Shown: positions 59,685 through 64,000 of the stretch, in pieces
How the letters are laid out: the number at the start of each line of letters is the position of its first letter
Numbering within the stretch: the stretch's first letter is position 1
NCBI GenBank assembly: GCA_945957555.1
Contig: CAMFLX010000002.1
Location: 1 to 64,000 of the forward strand
Reading direction: 5' to 3'
Source: an uncultured Cytophagales bacterium
GTDB taxonomy: Bacteria; Bacteroidota; Bacteroidia; Cytophagales; UBA9547
DNA length: 64,000 nt
Program-made: the position numbers and the translations under genes
The notes under the pieces: model-generated
Databases searched by the model: none
Told to the model about the DNA's origin: nothing
Seen by the model: the letters and a program-made list of their open reading frames with translations, nothing else

Positions 59685-62300
59685 TTACTTAATTACCGTC
59701 ATCTTTTTAATGAATGTTTCCTTCTCGGAATAAATTTTTACAATATAGAGACCCGCATTAAAACTACTTAAATCTATATACTTTTCAGAAGATATATTAT
59801 TTATTGTAAAAACATCCCCTTGGTTATCAATAATATCAACTTTATCGACATTTAAGTTGCCAGCATCAATCATCATTTCATTAGATGCAGGATTAGGGTA
59901 TATGGAAATAATATCATTATTATTGCTTTCTTCATCGCGGCTAATCCTCATACTGCCATTAATAGAAATTGTAGTAAATATATTACCAGAGTTTGTATTG
60001 TAACCTTCTACCATTGCATAATAAGTACCTGCTGATAACTGTGAAGAAATAGAACCTTTTAATCCACTACATAAGGGTCCGTTATCATCATTTGAGGCTA
60101 TCACACCACCTGTTCCATTCAAAAGATATACATATGTATCAAAATTAGAATTACAAGTACTGATACTTAAGGTGCTAGAAGACGTAATTGTAAACTTATA
60201 ATAAATGTCATCGCTTAGTTGTCCAAAATTATTTTGATAACCATTTGCAGTTGAATTATTTGCCGTATTTGAATAAGAAATGATCGAAGAAATATTACCC
60301 GCTTCAATAGGACAAGTTAATGTCGCTCCTTGTGGAACCGTAGAAATACTCGTTTCAATACCAATGACCGACGGATTTGTTCCAACTACCCTAATTTTAT
60401 AATTACCAGTCAAAAGAGCTGAAGGTAATGTTGCTGATATTGTTCCGGCATTAATAGATGCTAGAGTTCCTAATGTGTAAGGAGACGGATCAAAAGTTCC
60501 ATCTGGTTTTGACAATTGAACTTTAAAAATATTCCCACTCAAGAAAGGACAAGATATAGTATACGACACGTTAAAGCTTGAGTTACAAGACAACAATCCA
60601 GAAACTAAACTTGTATTAATAGATGGATTTCCTACCGTAATAGTTTGGGATGCTGAACTAGAGCAACCATTTGTGCTATATTGATATGTAACTATATGAT
60701 TGCCAATACCTAAAGCAAGGGGATTGAATATTGAAGTCTGCACCCCATCCACAAAATAAACTCCTCCAACGGGACTACCTCCAGATAAAGTGAATGCACT
60801 TTCAGTTATACAAACATTGTTTATTGTACTTAAGCTCACATTAGGATTGGGGTTAACCGTTACAGTACCAATATTGGAATATAAAATTCCACCACAGGGC
60901 CACACCAATTTTACCCGATATTGATATACTCCTGAAGTTGTTTCGGTTACAGGATTATAATTTCCTTGACCAACAGTTACCCAAACACCATTCACAAGCT
61001 TTTCCCAAATAAGCGATGTATATTCGTTGGGGTATCTTGTAAAAAAGGAAAGAGTTCCTGACCCTCCAGCACAAAAGGTGAGATTTTGTGGTTGTTTAGT
61101 AATGATAGGAGTTTCATAAGAAATTTTCGCTAAATAATAATTATTCATATTACTATAAGCCATAATTGATTTATTCTCGAATGTAGCGGGCGAGCCTGCG
61201 CCCGTATTGATATGACCAGTAATATAAACTTCTCCACAATTACTTACATCAATCCCAAATCCAGAAGATCCTCCTCCTGAGGAGTTCCCTGCCTTCGTCC
61301 AAATTAGATTTAATGAGTTATCATACTTGGATGTAAAAAATGTTGTACCCTTGGAACCAACTACATAAACATTACCACTATTATCAACTGAAACTCCATT
61401 TCCAGCCACTGACAGGGCATATGGATTAGGAATTTCATATACCTTTGACAATAAATTCCCATTTTGATCATACTTAGCAATGAAAGCATTAGGCGCGTCC
61501 TCTCCAACAACATATAAGTTGTTCGTTTGATCAGTAGTTACTCCATTAGCCACAGCATAAGTATTTGTTGTAACAACTGATTTAGTCCAAAAATTTAGTC
61601 CATCAGTTGAACTGAATTTGGCTAAAAAATTACTACCCAAATTTAATCTGCCTGTGACATAAACACTACCATCAGTACCCAATGACAGACCACTTCCCTT
61701 AGCATTCCCAGAAGAGGTTGAATTTAAATATTTAGCCCATAATTTTTGTCCTGAAGGACTATACTTTGCTATTATAACAGAACTACTCCCGTCTCCTGTT
61801 ATATAAATATTGCCAACATTATCCACAGTTATACCTCTTCCGGTGAGGGCACTATTTTCAGTAACTGTCCAAGCTGGAGTTCCTGATGCATTATATTTAG
61901 TTATAAACAACGACTTTGTTGGCTGACCAAAGCCCGCCAGAACATTACTATACGTACCAGTAATATAAACATTTCCATTTGGATCAACAGCAATCCCGTA
62001 GCCTACTGACTCATCACCTGATGAATTTCCACCAGAAACTGCAGACCAAACAATGTTCCCTAGAGGGTTATATTTTATTACAAAAACTGATTGAGTGGCA
62101 TTGCGCCCATCAAGATGGTTAGTTTTGTTTATATATGTTAAACCAGTATAGTACCCTGTTATGTATGAGTTACCAGCTAAATCGACCACTATAGCATTTC
62201 CTTTGGCATCATCTGACCCTTTTGTGCTTATCCAAGAAAATGATTGAGAAAAGCCAATATGAGCTAGAATTATAAAATAAAGTTTTAGTAATTTTGACAT
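59685..62300 (-). CDS. Secreted SBBP-type beta-propeller protein with T9SS type A sorting domain
   Basis: 871 aa; 'GIAVDPNGNVYITGTYS', 'FITKYNASGTPAW' repeats; PPC-like domain 'YYAMVEGYNTNSGN'; C-term 'ISIYPNPASNEMMIDA...GLYIVKIYSEKETFIKKMTVIK'. Confidence 0.93.
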   Translation of the reverse strand: MSKLLKLYFIILAHIGFSQSFSWISTKGSDDAKGNAIVVDLAGNSYITGYYTGLTYINKTNHLDGRNATQSVFVIKYNPLGNIVWSAVSGGNSSGDESVGYGIAVDPNGNVYITGTYSNVLAGFGQPTKSLFITKYNASGTPAWTVTENSALTGRGITVDNVGNIYITGDGSSSVIIAKYSPSGQKLWAKYLNSTSSGNAKGSGLSLGTDGSVYVTGRLNLGSNFLAKFSSTDGLNFWTKSVVTTNTYAVANGVTTDQTNNLYVVGEDAPNAFIAKYDQNGNLLSKVYEIPNPYALSVAGNGVSVDNSGNVYVVGSKGTTFFTSKYDNSLNLIWTKAGNSSGGGSSGFGIDVSNCGEVYITGHINTGAGSPATFENKSIMAYSNMNNYYLAKISYETPIITKQPQNLTFCAGGSGTLSFFTRYPNEYTSLIWEKLVNGVWVTVGQGNYNPVTETTSGVYQYRVKLVWPCGGILYSNIGTVTVNPNPNVSLSTINNVCITESAFTLSGGSPVGGVYFVDGVQTSIFNPLALGIGNHIVTYQYSTNGCSSSASQTITVGNPSINTSLVSGLLSCNSSFNVSYTISCPFLSGNIFKVQLSKPDGTFDPSPYTLGTLASINAGTISATLPSALLTGNYKIRVVGTNPSVIGIETSISTVPQGATLTCPIEAGNISSIISYSNTANNSTANGYQNNFGQLSDDIYYKFTITSSSTLSISTCNSNFDTYVYLLNGTGGVIASNDDNGPLCSGLKGSISSQLSAGTYYAMVEGYNTNSGNIFTTISINGSMRISRDEESNNNDIISIYPNPASNEMMIDAGNLNVDKVDIIDNQGDVFTINNISSEKYIDLSSFNAGLYIVKIYSEKETFIKKMTVIK

Positions 62301-62395
62301 GATGATTTATAATTTATTTATAGAAATAGTTTATCCGAATAATGGTCTAGGTTTGCACCTAGACCTATTGTATTATATTAAGCTTGACTTTTTGT

Positions 62396-63193
62396 CTAAA
62401 AAATAAAACCTATTCTCACAGAAGCTACCACTTGAGGTTTTAATGAGAAAGTACCGCCATCACTTTTGTTTTCAACAGTAGTTGTTGTCGATGAATTAAC
62501 ACCAGAAGGTACTGTGGTTTCTGTTTTGATTTTGCTGTTTTTGAAAGAAAAGAATCCCCAACCAGCCTCAGCACCAAGATACAATTTCTTAGCGATATAG
62601 TAGTCTGCACCTGTTACGGCTCTCAAACCAAAACCAAAACCACCACGGCTAGCATTGTCAGTAGATTTAGCTACACCAAACACACTAGAACCTTTCACTT
62701 TTCTAGAGTTGTTTTCGCTATAGTTACCACCTGTGTACTTTTCTTCTTTCAAAGAAGCACCAGCAGCACCTAAAGATAAGTCTGCACCTATGTAAGTAGA
62801 AAGTCTTTCAGTACCTGCAAAGTGTTTTTCTACACCAAGGTTGAAACCATAAAATGAAGCACTTACTTTCTGTGTACCTACATCACTAGTTTCTTTACCA
62901 TCAACATCCAACTTGTAGGCTTTATCAGTTCTAGAGTTGCTAGAGAAGTTAAAGCTAGCTCTTACTGCTAGGTTGTCAGACAAAAAGTAACGAACTTTCA
63001 ACATTGCTGGAAACGCGTTACCAGAACTGCTAAGATCGGTTGCTGTATTCCAAAGACCACCAGAAAGCCCTAGCTCCACTGCCAAAGCACCAGAAGTTGG
63101 TTTGTAAGCAACACCACTACCAGAAGCGGCTTCTTGAGCATTAGCACCTACAAAAGCTGCCAATACCGCACTTGTTAAAATTAGTTTTTTCAT
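62396..63193 (-). CDS. Outer membrane beta-barrel protein
   Basis: Signal peptide MKKLILTSAVLAAFVGANAQ; barrel pattern, C-term 'VVASVRIGFIF'. Confidence 0.85.
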   Translation of the reverse strand: MKKLILTSAVLAAFVGANAQEAASGSGVAYKPTSGALAVELGLSGGLWNTATDLSSSGNAFPAMLKVRYFLSDNLAVRASFNFSSNSRTDKAYKLDVDGKETSDVGTQKVSASFYGFNLGVEKHFAGTERLSTYIGADLSLGAAGASLKEEKYTGGNYSENNSRKVKGSSVFGVAKSTDNASRGGFGFGLRAVTGADYYIAKKLYLGAEAGWGFFSFKNSKIKTETTVPSGVNSSTTTTVENKSDGGTFSLKPQVVASVRIGFIF

Positions 63194-63235
63194 TGATTAT
63201 AAAAATTGAGTGTTTATTTGATGGCCCAAATTAAA

Positions 63236-63243
63236 TAGATTTG
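63236..63243 (+). promoter_or_regulatory. -7-like box TAGATTTG upstream of bshA
   Basis: TAnnTTTG match; TTTG at 63217-63220 only 15 bp upstream, so spacing is short. Confidence 0.35.
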
Positions 63244-63315
63244 CACAATAAATACTAATTCCGATGGAACATTTTAGAGTCTTGGGGGGTTATGCTATCG
63301 ATTTAGAATATAGAT

Positions 63316-64000
63316 ATGAAAATAGGAATGGTTTGCTATCCCACTTATGGTGGTAGTGGTGTAGTAGCAACAGAATTAGGTAAATCCTTGGCAGAATTGG
63401 GCCACAAGGTACATTTTATCACATATAACCAACCCACAAGGCTCGATATCTTTAATGAAAACTTGTTCTATCATGAAGTTTCTATCCCCAACTATCCATT
63501 ATTTCAATATTCCCCATACGAGACCGCACTGGCAAGCGCTATGGTAAATGTAGTAAAGAACGAAAAACTGGATCTATTACACGTACACTATGCTATTCCA
63601 CACGCATCCGCAGCATATTTAGCTAAACAGATTCTCAAAAGCCAAAACATATACATTCCGGTAGTCACTACATTACACGGTACTGATATTACATTGGTGG
63701 GCAAAGACCCTTCATATGAGCCTGTTGTTACTTTTAGCATCAATGAATCCGATGGCGTAACCGCGGTATCAGAAGACCTTAAAAGAGATACACTAGAGCA
63801 CTTCGATATTGAAAATGAAATCAAGGTTATCTACAACTTTGTAGATCTCAATAGGTTTAAAAAGCAAAATAAGGAGCATTTCAAGAAAGCAATTTGCCCA
63901 AATGGTGAGAAACTCATCGTACATACATCCAACTTTAGACCTGTTAAGCGCTTAGGTGACGTATTTGATGTATTTGTGGGGATCAAAAAGCATATCCCTT
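63316..64000 (+). CDS. bshA: N-acetyl-alpha-D-glucosaminyl L-malate synthase BshA (bacillithiol biosynthesis), truncated by window end
   Basis: Manual translation MKIGMVCYPTYGGSGVVATELGKSLAELGHKVHFITYNQPTRLD...HVHYAIPHASAAYLAKQIL...PVVTTLHGTDITLVG...HTSNFRPVKRLGDV; absent from ORF track because open-ended. Confidence 0.95.
   Translation, partial: MKIGMVCYPTYGGSGVVATELGKSLAELGHKVHFITYNQPTRLDIFNENLFYHEVSIPNYPLFQYSPYETALASAMVNVVKNEKLDLLHVHYAIPHASAAYLAKQILKSQNIYIPVVTTLHGTDITLVGKDPSYEPVVTFSINESDGVTAVSEDLKRDTLEHFDIENEIKVIYNFVDLNRFKKQNKEHFKKAICPNGEKLIVHTSNFRPVKRLGDVFDVFVGIKKHIP

Overview
This is an AT-rich chromosomal window from a Bacteroidota bacterium. The lineage call rests on T9SS type A and type B sorting domains, a PorE-like protein, DUF3276, a bacillithiol gene (bshA) and TAnnTTTG-type -7 boxes. 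Most of it is ordinary core genome: ilvD, rny, zapA, ybaB, ychF, a Sua5/TsaC homologue, recQ, dgt, mtnN, apt, tatC and bshA. Interspersed are large secreted or surface proteins: a 3.87-kaa type-B T9SS protein with about 33 degenerate Cys-paired repeats, a 1386-aa type-A protein with three near-identical 94-aa Ig-like repeats, an 871-aa SBBP-type protein, and a 1306-aa secreted TPR-CHAT protein. I saw no rRNA, confident tRNA, IS element, prophage or CRISPR array. I found no clear multi-gene undescribed system. The best leads are (1) the signal-peptide-bearing TPR-CHAT protease-like protein with a conserved Cys column, (2) a tandem 83-bp structured intergenic repeat next to an ACGT-rich putative operator upstream of a WYL-type regulator, (3) the giant repeat protein, and (4) several intergenic motif clusters. 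All calls come from reading the sequence and the supplied ORF track; no searches were run.
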